Source of the DNA: Salicibibacter cibi
Lineage (GTDB): Bacteria > Bacillota > Bacilli > Bacillales > Marinococcaceae
NCBI RefSeq assembly: GCF_016495865.1
Contig: NZ_CP054706.1
Span: 310,001-374,000, forward strand
DNA: 64,000 nucleotides
Direction of reading: 5' to 3'
Below the pieces are notes generated by a model that saw nothing but the letters and a program-made list of their open reading frames with translations, searched no databases and was not told where the DNA came from. Within the stretch, counting starts at the first letter, position 1; every line of letters starts with the position of its first letter. The translations under genes and the position numbers were made by a program. Shown here in pieces: positions 18,374 through 27,701 of this stretch.

Positions 18374-18622
18374 TTAGTCTTCGAATGCTTTTTCAATTTC
18401 GGGCAACAAATCATCCCAGTTGGCATCATCGGTTTTATTGACGGTAACGAAATCATTGATGCCGAAAATGTTGTCGACACCTTCGATAACGAGCAATTTT
18501 TTTGCGAACGGATGCTCCGTTTCTTCCCCTTTTTTCAGTGATGTGCTCTGTTCAAAAATCGTTTGGTCAGCAGTAAACTTCATCGCATTCGGATTCGGGG
18601 TTGGTTCGGCTTGTACATTCAT
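18374..18622 (-). CDS. Nfu/NifU N-terminal-domain scaffold protein
   Basis: 82 residues starting MNVQAEPTPNPNAMKFTAD, the characteristic opening of the Nfu_N domain, with FGINDFVTVNK further on. There is no C-terminal CxxC NifU domain, so it is a stand-alone Nfu_N protein, which may help assemble or hold Fe-S clusters. It converges on the ferredoxin gene, a plausible client. GAGGGAC precedes ATG 18622. Confidence 0.88.
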   Translation of the reverse strand: MNVQAEPTPNPNAMKFTADQTIFEQSTSLKKGEETEHPFAKKLLVIEGVDNIFGINDFVTVNKTDDANWDDLLPEIEKAFED

Positions 18623-18751
18623 CAGGGGTTGTCCCTCCTTATTTTATCCTGAACCCATCATAACATTATTGTGAAAGAAAATTAAACGAAGCATACGTCG
18701 GACGCTTGATTTAGGTGCCTTATCTACTATATCACAAGGAGCGACACTGCA

Positions 18752-19681
18752 TTGCGCACACTTACAAACATTAGCCACTGGACCGGCAAATACTTTGCCC
18801 CCCTTGTCATCGTGGCCGCAGTTTTTGCTTATTTTTTTACGGAATTAGCTGTCTTGTCCAATGCGGTAAATATTCTTCTCGGGATCGTTATGTTTGGCAT
18901 GGGTCTAACGTTAAAGGCGACGGATTTCTCGATGATTTTTAAAAAACCCGCTCATGTCATTATTGGTGTCTTATTGCAATTTACGGTGATGCCGCTGCTT
19001 GCATTGTTGATCGTCTGGTTATTTGGTTTTCCGCCTGAAATAGCGATCGGAATTATTCTTTTGGGATCGGTGCCCGGCGGAACTGCCTCTAACGTGATGG
19101 TTTATTTGGCAAAAGGGGATGTTCCGTTATCGGTAACGATGACGACGCTCTCCACATTGCTCGCGCCGGTGGCCACTCCGTTGATCATGTACGGGCTTGC
19201 GAATAACTGGCTGCCTGTGGATCCATTTGATCTTTTTCTTTCCATTACACATATTGTCCTTATTCCGATTATTCTCGGTGTTATCTTTAATTCCTTCTTT
19301 AGCAGGGGCGTTCAAAAGGTGACAGCGGCACTTCCGCTTGTATCCGTGACAGCGATCATTCTTATCGTGATGGGGGTTGTGGCGGCAAATGCGGAACAAA
19401 TCATTGAAGTTGGCCTGCCGATCTTCGCTGCAGCATTTCTTCACAATTGCGGAGGCTACTTGTTGGGCTATTGGATTGCGAAACTGTTAAAGGTTGATCC
19501 CGCGCAATGCCGAGCCGTTTCCATCGAGGTCGGCATGCAAAACTCCGGGCTCGCTTCCGGCCTCGGTGCTGCTCACTTTAGCCCTTTGACCGCTTTGCCC
19601 GGAGCAATATTTAGCGTATGGCACAATATTTCAGGTCCAATTCTTGCAAACTATTGGAACCGAAAAAATTCCGATCATTGA
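18752..19681 (+). CDS. bile acid:sodium symporter (BASS) family transporter
   Basis: A 309-residue membrane protein with nine or ten helices. Family landmarks are FGMGLTLKATDF near residue 50, LGSVPGGTASNVMVYLAKGD, and EVGMQNSGLASGLG in the second sodium-site crossover. The likely role is sodium-driven uptake or export of an organic anion (YocS-like). The start is TTG 18752 behind AAGGAG at good spacing. The M20 amidohydrolase begins 33 bases downstream, so the pair may import and hydrolyse the same compound. Confidence 0.88.
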   Translation: MRTLTNISHWTGKYFAPLVIVAAVFAYFFTELAVLSNAVNILLGIVMFGMGLTLKATDFSMIFKKPAHVIIGVLLQFTVMPLLALLIVWLFGFPPEIAIGIILLGSVPGGTASNVMVYLAKGDVPLSVTMTTLSTLLAPVATPLIMYGLANNWLPVDPFDLFLSITHIVLIPIILGVIFNSFFSRGVQKVTAALPLVSVTAIILIVMGVVAANAEQIIEVGLPIFAAAFLHNCGGYLLGYWIAKLLKVDPAQCRAVSIEVGMQNSGLASGLGAAHFSPLTALPGAIFSVWHNISGPILANYWNRKNSDH

Positions 19682-19714
19682 TCACGGAAACGTTATGAAT
19701 AAGGGGGCATAAAA

Positions 19715-20923
19715 ATGACCGTAACCGACATTGAAAAACTGGAAGCTTTATTTTCAGATATTGTGCAGTGGAGACGCTATTTGCACACCTATCCGGAGTT
19801 ATCGTTTCACGAAGTAGAGACACCGGTGTTTATCGCTGAGAAACTGGAGACGTTAGGGTTGGACGTGAAACGAAACGTCGGTGGCCGTGGCGTGGTGGCT
19901 TACTTACGTGGTGAAAACCCGGGTCCGACGATTGCCCTTCGCGCAGACTTTGACGCGCTGCCGATTGAAGAGGAAAACGATGTCAGCTATAAGTCGCAAA
20001 ACCCCGGCGTTATGCATGCGTGCGGCCATGATGGCCATACGGCGGCACTGCTCGGCGTGGCAAGTGTTTTGGCGGAAAAAAACCCGGAAATAAATGGGAC
20101 GATCGTGTTTCTTTTTCAGCATGCGGAAGAACAGCCGCCGGGTGGGGCGCGTGAAATGATTAATGATAACTGCCTTGACGGGGTAGATGCTGTCTTTGGC
20201 GCCCATGTTGCTTCCGACATTCCTCTTGGGCAAGTCAACGTCACGAGCGGGCCGATCATGGCGGCGGTAGATGCATTTACCATTCATGTTCAGGGTACAG
20301 GCGGTCACGGTGCGCGACCGCATCATACGAAAGATGCTGTGGTCGCGGGGACGCAGCTTGTCACTGAACTCCAGCAAATCGTCGCCCGGCGTGTAGATCC
20401 GATGGATACAGCGGTCGTAACCGTTGGTGTTTTTCAAGCGGGAACGGCGTTTAACGTCATTGCAGATTCGGCGCATATCGAGGGAACCGTGCGGACGTTC
20501 AACCAAGAAACACGTGAGCAAATCGAGGAGGAACTCCGTTCGATCGTAAAGGGTGTGGAAACATCGACGCATGTAAACTGTACGGTGGATTATTTGAATG
20601 GCTATCCGCCGCTTGTGAATCATGAGCAGGAAACGGGCATGCTTGGCGAAGTGGTGGAAGAGGCGCTTGGCGAAGAAGCCCTGATTTCCAGGCCTGCTCA
20701 TCTCGGCGGCGAAGACTTCGCTTTTTATTTGCAAGAACGACCGGGGGTGTTTTTCCACGTAGGGGCGCGAACGAACGATGAAAGCACTCATTATCCCCAC
20801 CATCACCCGCGCTTTAATTTTGATGAAGAAGGGTTGCTGAATATTGGAAAGCTGTTTTTGGGGATTGTGGAGAAGTATAATAGAGATGGAGATAGTGAGT
20901 CGTCATTTCCGAAGTTTCCCTGA
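19715..20923 (+). CDS. M20-family amidohydrolase (AmhX/HipO-like)
   Basis: A 402-residue M20D metallopeptidase-type amidohydrolase. Metal ligands are Cys103 and His105 (ACGHDGH), Glu138/139 (HAEEQPPGG), a His in GAHVAS and the C-terminal His in THYPHHHPR. The dimerisation lid spans roughly 175-290. It should cleave N-acyl or amide groups from amino acids or hormones-like conjugates; the substrate is not determined. ATG 19715 follows AAGGGGG. Confidence 0.9.
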   Translation: MTVTDIEKLEALFSDIVQWRRYLHTYPELSFHEVETPVFIAEKLETLGLDVKRNVGGRGVVAYLRGENPGPTIALRADFDALPIEEENDVSYKSQNPGVMHACGHDGHTAALLGVASVLAEKNPEINGTIVFLFQHAEEQPPGGAREMINDNCLDGVDAVFGAHVASDIPLGQVNVTSGPIMAAVDAFTIHVQGTGGHGARPHHTKDAVVAGTQLVTELQQIVARRVDPMDTAVVTVGVFQAGTAFNVIADSAHIEGTVRTFNQETREQIEEELRSIVKGVETSTHVNCTVDYLNGYPPLVNHEQETGMLGEVVEEALGEEALISRPAHLGGEDFAFYLQERPGVFFHVGARTNDESTHYPHHHPRFNFDEEGLLNIGKLFLGIVEKYNRDGDSESSFPKFP

Positions 20924-20941
20924 CTAAGTGCACAGAAGGTC

Positions 20942-20983
20942 TATATTGCTGGCTTCTATATTATGGAAGTCAGCATATTATGT
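20942..20983 (+). terminator. hairpin after the M20 gene
   Basis: ATATTGCTGGCTTC pairs imperfectly with GAAGTCAGCATAT around a short AT loop. There is no strong T-tract. Confidence 0.4.
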
Positions 20984-21115
20984 GTAGAGTGCAACGAAAG
21001 ATGCATTATCAATTGTTGTGAACCTCTCCACCTAAATCGAAGATTTTGAAGGGAAATGCGGCGTAATTTTTGTTCAATATGGTATAGTCGAAGAAAATGG
21101 CGAGGAGGGGCTAAT

Positions 21116-21928
21116 GTGATTTGGCATGAAACGGACGGTGTCACTTTCGCATTGACAGAAAAACATGATTTTCGCTGGTTAAAGAAGTTCGGGAAAGTTT
21201 TTACCGTGTTTGATGATCAAGCTTCCGGCAACCTCTGTTTTGGTATTAAATCGACCGGTGTGCAACGGTTTATTAAGTATGCCGGCGCTCAGCCGCTGAG
21301 GTATTCCGGAAAACCGGAAGATGCAGTTGAACGGTTAAAACGGGCGAAATTAAACTATGAATTTTTGAAACACCCTTCTCTCATCAGGCTCGTTCATCAT
21401 GAAGAATTAAAAGACGGCTATGTTCTCCAATTTGATTGGGCACAGGGAGAGAATATGCGACATCTGAACATTGATCATTTGTCTTTTCAAGAAAGATTGA
21501 ACATATTGGATACGATCTATACTTTTCACGCATTTGTCGAGAAAAAGAATTTTGTATCGATCGGTTTCCACGATGAGAGCCTCATTTATGATAAGGACGC
21601 CGGAAAGGTGAAAATTTGTGATATTGATCATTACGAAAGAGTACCGTTCACCAATGACTTGGAACGCCCGCCCGGCTCAAGGCGTTTCCTGGCACCGGAG
21701 GAGCTCCACATTGGCGAAATTCTCGATGAGCGAACGAATGTCTATAGAATGGGCGCAGCCGCTTTCGCATTCTTGGGGAAGGACCAAAACTTAGCCGGAA
21801 GCCCCATCCACAAAGTCGCGAAAAGAGCCACAAGCAAACAAAAAGAACAACGGTTCCAAACGGTTAAAACGTTCCACGAAGTGTGGAAAAAAGCCCTCGA
21901 CGTTACGATGGAGGTGTGGGGGTATTAA
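21116..21928 (+). CDS. divergent serine/threonine protein kinase-like protein
   Basis: 270 residues from GTG 21116 behind GAGGAGGGG. The fold order fits a reduced protein kinase: a lysine-bearing strand (FGIKSTG/RFIKYAG), a hinge-like YVLQFDWAQGE, a catalytic-loop remnant GFHDESLIYD and a DFG-position CDIDHYE. The canonical HRD and DFG spellings are changed, so activity is uncertain. Related small kinase-like genes occur in Bacillus genomes. The downstream amidase starts 23 bases after the stop. Confidence 0.7.
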   Translation: MIWHETDGVTFALTEKHDFRWLKKFGKVFTVFDDQASGNLCFGIKSTGVQRFIKYAGAQPLRYSGKPEDAVERLKRAKLNYEFLKHPSLIRLVHHEELKDGYVLQFDWAQGENMRHLNIDHLSFQERLNILDTIYTFHAFVEKKNFVSIGFHDESLIYDKDAGKVKICDIDHYERVPFTNDLERPPGSRRFLAPEELHIGEILDERTNVYRMGAAAFAFLGKDQNLAGSPIHKVAKRATSKQKEQRFQTVKTFHEVWKKALDVTMEVWGY

Positions 21929-21951
21929 TATTTTTTAAAAGAGGTGCCGCT

Positions 21952-23430
21952 ATGCTCGCTCAAAATGAATACTTATCCTTGGATGCCACGGAAATGGCGA
22001 AAATGGTCAAAAATAGAGATGTCACCCAGGCTGAACTCGTTGATGCTAGCACGAATCGGAAAGAAAAAGTGAATCCGGCGTTGAACGCCGTCATTTATGA
22101 CCGAAGCAATCGCGCGAAAGAGCAACAGCATTTGCGTGGTCCTTTTTCCGGTGTGCCCCTTCTTTTAAAAAATATTTCCCAATCGATCGAGGGGGAGCCG
22201 ATGACAGCAGGGGCGAAGGTAATGAAAAACAATATTGCGAAGCAGGACAGCTACTTGGTCCAAAAGTTGCGTGAGCAAGGGTTTGTTTTCACAGGTTATA
22301 CGAATACGCCAGAGTTTGGGTTGAAAAATATTACGGAGCCTGGGCTCTATGGTCCTACGCGGAATCCTTGGAACGTAAACCATTCTCCGGGAGGATCAAG
22401 CGGCGGGTCAGCGGCTGCTGTTGCTTCTGGGATTGTGCCGGTTGCAGGTGCAAGCGATGGCGGCGGATCCATTCGAATTCCCGCTTCTTTGACAGGACTA
22501 TTCGGCTTGAAACCAACGAGAGGGCGTATGCCGGTCGGGCCAGGCACGGGAAGGCAATGGCAGGGTGCGGCCATTGATTTCGTACTTTCGAGGACAGTTC
22601 GTGACAGTGCCGCACTCCTTGATGGTCTGCAAGTCCTACAACCGGAAGCTGCTTTTCATTGGCCTCGATATGAAGGGGTTTATGCAGACGATATGTCCAA
22701 TCCCTTTGCGAAGCCGCTGCGGATTGCTTTTTCAAACCGCTCGCCTGTGGGAACCGAAGTCTCAGAAGATGCGAAGGAAGCGCTCCAAAAAGTCGTAACG
22801 TTTCTGGAGACGGAAGGGCATGAGATTGAAGACGTTGATAATGGGATTGATGGTGTTGCGCTAATGGAACAGTATTACCTTATGAACAGCGGTGAAATGG
22901 CCGCGCTGAGGGTGAGTATCGAAGAATCGCTCGGACGTGCGCTTACGCCCGATGATATTGAAATCGAGACGTGGGTGCTCAGTGAAGCGGGACAAGCGGT
23001 GAGCGCGGCAACGTTCACGCGCAGCTTGGCAGCCTGGGATACGGCTGCGGCGAAAATGGCGGAACTCCACGAATCATACGATCTTTATCTAACACCGGCA
23101 ACCGCATTTACAGCACCGAGTGTCGGTGAGCTCACGCATTCTGAAGCTGAACGTCAGAAACTCATCCAAGCCATCGAACATGAAAAACACGATCCGCTGC
23201 CGGTGCTTTATGATATGTTTTTGCCAAGTCTTAAGTATTCGCCATTTTCCCAGCTCGCGAATTTAACCGGACAACCGACAGCATCGATGCCTGTTCATGT
23301 CGGACGAAATGGATTGCCGATCGGTGTGCAGGCGATGGCGGCGAAAGGCAATGAGGATCTTCTTTTGCGCCTTGCTCATCAATTGGAACAATCAGATCTT
23401 TGGGAAAGTCGTGTGTGTTTTGGGGAGTGA
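21952..23430 (+). CDS. amidase-signature family amidase
   Basis: A 492-residue hydrolase. The Ser-cisSer-Lys triad is recognisable as Lys73 (LLLKNI), the serine of SPGGSSGGS near 149 and nucleophile Ser173 in [21 protein letters not shown]-like enzymes cleave amides to acid and ammonia; this is a free-standing amidase, not part of a gatCAB operon. ATG 21952 follows GAGGTG; an upstream in-frame ATG at 21883 lies inside the kinase gene. Confidence 0.9.
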   Translation: MLAQNEYLSLDATEMAKMVKNRDVTQAELVDASTNRKEKVNPALNAVIYDRSNRAKEQQHLRGPFSGVPLLLKNISQSIEGEPMTAGAKVMKNNIAKQDSYLVQKLREQGFVFTGYTNTPEFGLKNITEPGLYGPTRNPWNVNHSPGGSSGGSAAAVASGIVPVAGASDGGGSIRIPASLTGLFGLKPTRGRMPVGPGTGRQWQGAAIDFVLSRTVRDSAALLDGLQVLQPEAAFHWPRYEGVYADDMSNPFAKPLRIAFSNRSPVGTEVSEDAKEALQKVVTFLETEGHEIEDVDNGIDGVALMEQYYLMNSGEMAALRVSIEESLGRALTPDDIEIETWVLSEAGQAVSAATFTRSLAAWDTAAAKMAELHESYDLYLTPATAFTAPSVGELTHSEAERQKLIQAIEHEKHDPLPVLYDMFLPSLKYSPFSQLANLTGQPTASMPVHVGRNGLPIGVQAMAAKGNEDLLLRLAHQLEQSDLWESRVCFGE

Positions 23431-23509
23431 CCGTAATTAAGTTAGGGAAATGGAAAAATTTTCAGAGGTGTTCGTTCACAAGGTTCACTCGGTAATGCGA
23501 TAATTCGCC

Positions 23510-24100
23510 TTAACCCGGCAAATCACCCGCTGCATCTAAAATTTGCTCCATGGCAAAAAAGACGCATGGAATACGCTCGGAATGGACATTATCTTTCTTT
23601 TCGAAGATATTTTCAAGTTTATAATGCTGTTCGGTCAGAACATACTGTTCCAATGTTTCGTTGGCAGGATCGACAATCCAATACTCGGGGATTTGGTAGT
23701 CTTCATATGTGTAAAGTTTATCTTGCTTGTCTCTTTTGATGGAATGCGGGGATAAGATTTCAGCCACCAAATCAGGCGTGCCCTCAATGCCTCGCTGTGT
23801 GATGATTTCCTTATTGTTACGGTGGATCATAATAAGGTCAGGCTGACGAACTTCCGTGTTTGCTAAAATAAGGTCGATGGGCGAGACAACTGAGATGTAT
23901 TCATTTTCACAACTTCCCATTAGGGTGGATAGCAACCTGGAGCAAATCACTTGATGCTTGGGCGTGGGAGCGGGTGACATCAATTCTAAAGCACCGGCGG
24001 CTAATTCGTAACGACGACCGTCATCGGGAAGTTGTGCATAATCATCATAAGTCGCGGGTTGTTCTTGGATGGTCGATTTTTTATCTTGCGGCTTCTTCAT
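23510..24100 (-). CDS. Uma2-family (DUF820) PD-(D/E)XK endonuclease-like protein
   Basis: A 196-residue protein with the Uma2 layout: DDGRRYELAAGALELMSPAP near the N-terminus, then the nuclease core VRQPDLIMIH and DLVAEILSPHS followed by a lysine-rich stretch and EYWIVDP. These restriction-like proteins are abundant in some bacteria and not assigned a cellular role. It is monocistronic. The ribosome site GGAGGTG lies upstream of ATG 24100. Confidence 0.85.
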   Translation of the reverse strand: MKKPQDKKSTIQEQPATYDDYAQLPDDGRRYELAAGALELMSPAPTPKHQVICSRLLSTLMGSCENEYISVVSPIDLILANTEVRQPDLIMIHRNNKEIITQRGIEGTPDLVAEILSPHSIKRDKQDKLYTYEDYQIPEYWIVDPANETLEQYVLTEQHYKLENIFEKKDNVHSERIPCVFFAMEQILDAAGDLPG

Positions 24101-24186
24101 TTATTTCACCTCCATCCATAGTATATCATAGGATTTTCACCCGGGTTGTGGTGTGGGAATTGATAGGATGGGATGCACGTCGGACA

Positions 24187-24228
24187 CTTTCTCTTCGCAT
24201 ACCTGAAAGTGTCCGAACCAGTTTGATC
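24187..24228 (-). terminator. long hairpin downstream of the M24 hydrolase gene
   Basis: CGGACACTTTC and GAAAGTGTCCG form an 11-bp perfect stem with a 13-base loop. It lies just after the stop of the minus-strand gene and has no T-tract. It resembles a single unit of the GTCC/GGAC hairpins seen in the 52-bp arrays. Confidence 0.5.
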
Positions 24229-24233
24229 TTTGA

Positions 24234-25421
24234 TTATTTCACAAACAACCTCCGTTCAAAATCCGTCAACGTTTCACACCCTGTTTCGGTCACTTGAAAC
24301 GTTTCGCTTACTTCGATGCCTGAACCATCGATCCAGAGTCTAGGGATCATGTGAAAGGTCATGTTCGGTTGCAACACTGTTCGGTCCCCTTGCCGTAAAT
24401 TCGCGGTATGGCTTCCCCAATCGGGCGGGTAATTAGAGCCGATGGAATAACCAAGGAAGGTATCTTTTAAAACGCCGTGTTTTTCCGCCGTTTGTCGCCA
24501 AGCGTATTCAATTTCTTCACATGTTACTCCTGGTTTGACCGTATCAAGCGCTGCGTGTAATCCTTCTACACAGTGTTTTCCGGCTTCTTTTATTTTCTCC
24601 GGCGTTTCACCGATGGCGATGGTTCGCGACAGTGGTGCGTGATACCTGGCAGAACAGCCGGATAGTTTCAAAATGGCGAAATCATTCGCATGGAATTTTC
24701 GGTCGCTCCACGAGACGTGGAGGGAGCTCGTATCATCTCCCGATGGAATTAACGGTGCCACCGCCGGATAGTCGCCGCCAAATGCATCGGTGCCGGCGAT
24801 CAATTCATGGTATACTTCGGCAATGACATCATTTTCGCGTACGTCGGCCTCTATTTTTTCAATGCCTACGCTCATCGCATTTTCTGCCAATGTTGCCGCC
24901 ATTCTCATGTAGGCAATTTCTTGATCGGATTTCACGAGGCGAACCCAATTTACGAGCGCATTTGCGTTCCTGAGTTTGGCGCTTGGCAACGCTCGTTTTA
25001 ATGCTTCATAGGTTGCAGCCGTGAAATAATACATATCCATTTCCACGCCGATCGTCCGGTTGGATTTCCCCATAAGATGAACGAGCTTAGCAAAAAAATC
25101 CATCGGATGTTTTTGATCGGAATGATAATACTCCTCGGGGCAAGGAATAATGTTTTTTTCATTCATCCACGCCGTTATATGCGCGCCATTGGCATCTTGA
25201 TCTCGCCCGATCCACATCGGTTCTTCTTCATCCACACTCACCACTACGATTTGACCGACATAAAATGTCCAGGCATCATAGCCGGTGAGATAATTCATAT
25301 TAGCCGGATCGGTAATGAGCAAGACATCCATCCCTTTATCCTGCATCTTTTTCTTCGTATGATAAAGCCTTTCCCTGTACTCGGACAGATGGAACCGGAA
25401 TGTTCTTTTGGTAATAAACAT
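24234..25421 (-). CDS. M24 peptidase-fold hydrolase, creatinase/ectoine-hydrolase (DoeA)-like
   Basis: 395 residues with a creatinase N-terminal domain (about 1-150) and a pita-bread C-terminal domain. The five metal ligands of M24 peptidases are mostly replaced: the first two Asp positions read LSGC and HAPLSRT, and the EPG motif reads HMIPRLW, while a final Glu is kept (GIEVSETF). This is the pattern of metal-independent C-N hydrolases such as creatinase and the ectoine hydrolase DoeA, whose RYHAPLSRT-type motif it shares. Ectoine or another compatible solute is a plausible substrate for a halophile, but no doeB/doeC/doeD partners adjoin it. Confidence 0.75.
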   Translation of the reverse strand: MFITKRTFRFHLSEYRERLYHTKKKMQDKGMDVLLITDPANMNYLTGYDAWTFYVGQIVVVSVDEEEPMWIGRDQDANGAHITAWMNEKNIIPCPEEYYHSDQKHPMDFFAKLVHLMGKSNRTIGVEMDMYYFTAATYEALKRALPSAKLRNANALVNWVRLVKSDQEIAYMRMAATLAENAMSVGIEKIEADVRENDVIAEVYHELIAGTDAFGGDYPAVAPLIPSGDDTSSLHVSWSDRKFHANDFAILKLSGCSARYHAPLSRTIAIGETPEKIKEAGKHCVEGLHAALDTVKPGVTCEEIEYAWRQTAEKHGVLKDTFLGYSIGSNYPPDWGSHTANLRQGDRTVLQPNMTFHMIPRLWIDGSGIEVSETFQVTETGCETLTDFERRLFVK

Positions 25422-25512
25422 CCACTCCTCGATGTGACTGTATAAAACAGCTATATGATCTGATTGTCGTCTTATACCGAAAAAATAAACCAGTATCGCG
25501 CAAATGCACGTT

Positions 25513-25665
25513 TCAGGATTTCCGTACGAATTTGATCAAACGAATCACGCCGGCAACGTTCGCGACAATGCTTGCGGCTAAAATCATCAGCCACAGTAAC
25601 ATACTCATGTCGGGGAACCAGAGTAAAAGGAAGAGTAAAACGAAGCCGGAAAACATTAAAAGCAT
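25513..25665 (-). CDS. small hydrophobic protein, about 50 residues
   Basis: The frame from ATG 25665 encodes two membrane helices (FSGFVLLFLLLWFPDM, then LLWLMILAASIVANVAGVI) and a basic tail LIKFVRKS. ATG 25665 has no ribosome site. An in-frame CTG at 25692 sits 7 bases after AAGGA and would give 59 residues, so initiation may be non-canonical. I do not recognise the family. The frame is hydrophobic and topologically sensible, unlike overlapping frames. Confidence 0.45.
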   Translation of the reverse strand: MLLMFSGFVLLFLLLWFPDMSMLLWLMILAASIVANVAGVIRLIKFVRKS

Positions 25666-25792
25666 ACCATTTCGAAGTAAAGGGTCGATCAGGCATCAGT
25701 CCTTCGTGGTTTTACCAAGATTATACCAAACGTTTGCAAATCCATCGATCAACATTATAATTGTGGCAGGACGTTTCGCAAGGAGGGTACGT

Positions 25793-25984
25793 ATGGCAGA
25801 GAAACAAAAAAATAAATTGTTTTCCTGGGTCGATATCGTCGTGATTGTATTGCTCATCTTTTTGGTCATTACAATGGATTTTAATAATATGACCGCGATG
25901 AACTGGTTCGCGATCATCATCTTCGGGGTTTATGTTCTTCTTTTCATCGTAAAGTTTTTTCTGGACCGGAATACAAATGAATAG
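25793..25984 (+). CDS. small two-helix membrane protein
   Basis: 63 residues: a basic start (MAEKQKNK), two membrane helices (about 10-27 and 36-56) joined by a short loop, and a charged end. AGGAGGG lies 7 bases before ATG 25793, a strong site. No family recognised. It lies between the divergent small gene and the ABC transporter operon. Confidence 0.65.
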   Translation: MAEKQKNKLFSWVDIVVIVLLIFLVITMDFNNMTAMNWFAIIIFGVYVLLFIVKFFLDRNTNE

Positions 25985-26129
25985 CGTAACAAATGAGTAT
26001 GACGGTATCTTGAATGCCCATGCTCTTTTTTATGCTAAAAAAGTTACCCTTGACGCCTTTTTCGCATTTAATATATAATCCTTATAAGAATGCTTGTGAT
26101 TATAAGTGATAAAGGAGGAAAGATTACCG

Positions 26130-26972
26130 ATGAAGGTGAATTTGGAGCAGGTAAATAAAACGTTTCCCAAAGGCAAAGATGATTCGCTCCACGTCCTCCA
26201 TGATATAGATCTCAAGATTGAAGCAGGGGAGTTCGTTTCTTTGTTAGGCCCTTCGGGCTGCGGGAAATCCACGATCTTGAACCTAATCGCCGGTTTGGAC
26301 AGTCCCACTTCCGGCGAGGTACTGGTAAATGATAAAAAAGTAAAAGGGCCCGGAACGGATCGGGTAGTCGTCTTTCAACAGGGCGGGCTGTTTCCGTGGA
26401 TGAATGTGCTGGATAACGTTACATATGGCTTGCATTTGAAAAAAATGAGCAAAAAAGAAGCGGAAGAGAAAGCAATGGAAGGGTTACGGATGGTACATCT
26501 CGGCAATTTCACAAAAGCTTTCCCTCATGAGCTCTCAGGCGGAATGAAACAACGGGTAGCGATTGCGCGTTCGCTCGTCATGGATCCTGACGTGCTTTTA
26601 ATGGATGAACCTTTTGCCGCGCTTGATGAACAAACACGTATTATTTTGCATCAAGAGCTTCAGGAGATTTGGCAAAAGACCGGAAACACAATTTTGTTTA
26701 TTACCCATAATATTCGTGAAGCATTGACGCTTTCGGAACGAGTATTATTAATGAGCACGCGTCCGGGGGAAATCAAACAATCGTTTACCGTGCAGGCGGC
26801 GCGGCCGAGGGATCCTGCCGATAGCGTACTGGTAAACTTGGAAAAACGCATCATGAGCGAATTGGAAGAAGAGATGGAGAAAGTGTTGAAGGAGGAGTTT
26901 GGGGATGATTACCGCCTTAAGACGAGTGCTGTTCGTGATCGTGATCGTGACCATATGGGAGATTATATCTAA
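26130..26972 (+). CDS. ABC transporter ATP-binding protein (SsuB/TauB/NrtD type)
   Basis: 280 residues. Walker A GPSGCGKST is at 40-48, the Q-loop FQQGGLFPWMNV at 82-93, the signature LSGGM at 135-139, Walker B LLMDEPFAALD around 157-166, and the H-loop ITHNIREA. The FPW in the Q-loop is typical of nitrate/sulfonate/taurine importers. ATG 26130 follows AAAGGAGGAAAG; the frame 8 codons upstream starts inside that site. Its last 68 bases overlap the permease gene, indicating translational coupling. Confidence 0.93.
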   Translation: MKVNLEQVNKTFPKGKDDSLHVLHDIDLKIEAGEFVSLLGPSGCGKSTILNLIAGLDSPTSGEVLVNDKKVKGPGTDRVVVFQQGGLFPWMNVLDNVTYGLHLKKMSKKEAEEKAMEGLRMVHLGNFTKAFPHELSGGMKQRVAIARSLVMDPDVLLMDEPFAALDEQTRIILHQELQEIWQKTGNTILFITHNIREALTLSERVLLMSTRPGEIKQSFTVQAARPRDPADSVLVNLEKRIMSELEEEMEKVLKEEFGDDYRLKTSAVRDRDRDHMGDYI

Positions 26973-27684
26973 AACCAATCTATTCCCAACATTCATGTTT
27001 CCTCCTTTGCTGATCCCAAATGATCCGGGCGGGATTACTGTATTGGGCACACTCGTCGACGGCCTCATCACGGGGCAGATTCTTGAAGCGACAGGGGTGA
27101 CGCTTGGGCGTTTATTGATCGGTTTTGCCATTGCGGTAGTGCTCGGTCTTACGTTTGGCTTTTTGATTGCTCGTTTTAAATGGGTCAATGACACGCTTGG
27201 TTTTTTTGTCACTGCCTTGCAGTCGATTCCGAGCATTGTCTGGTTTCCGCTTGCAATCGTCTGGTTTGGACTCGGGAATGTGGCGATTTTATTTATTGTC
27301 GCCATTGGCGCGACGTGGACGATGACGGTGAACTCCAGTGCCGGTTTTAAAAACGTACCGAGCATTTACTTAAATGCTGCCCGCACGTTGGGGTCATCGG
27401 GGACGCATTTGGCACGGACGGTGATTTTGCCGGCTTCGGTGCCGCACATCATTTCCGGTCTTCGTGTCGCTTGGGCGTTTGCGTGGCGAGCGATTATGGC
27501 CGGTGAACTGCTCGGGGGAGCCGGAGGGCTTGGCTATCTATTAGATATGGGTCGTTCGTTGCAATCGATGGATCTCGTGCTGTCGATCATGATCGTGATC
27601 GGAATCATTGGGACGATTATGGATAATCAAGTATTTTTAAGAATGGAGCGCTCCGTCGCCAGAAAATGGGGACTTGGAACTTAA
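26905..27684 (+). CDS. ABC transporter permease (SsuC/TauC type)
   Basis: 259 residues with six membrane helices and a BPD_transp_1 domain. The coupling (EAA) loop region NAARTLGSSGTHLARTVILPAS is followed by PHIISGLRVAWAFAWRAIMAGEL, typical of the sulfonate/taurine branch. ATG 26905 lies after AAGGAGG, within the ATPase gene. It would form the membrane channel with the ATPase and the lipoprotein next to it. Confidence 0.92.
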   Translation: MITALRRVLFVIVIVTIWEIISKTNLFPTFMFPPLLIPNDPGGITVLGTLVDGLITGQILEATGVTLGRLLIGFAIAVVLGLTFGFLIARFKWVNDTLGFFVTALQSIPSIVWFPLAIVWFGLGNVAILFIVAIGATWTMTVNSSAGFKNVPSIYLNAARTLGSSGTHLARTVILPASVPHIISGLRVAWAFAWRAIMAGELLGGAGGLGYLLDMGRSLQSMDLVLSIMIVIGIIGTIMDNQVFLRMERSVARKWGLGT

Positions 27685-27701
27685 TGGAGAGGATGAATGA
27701 C

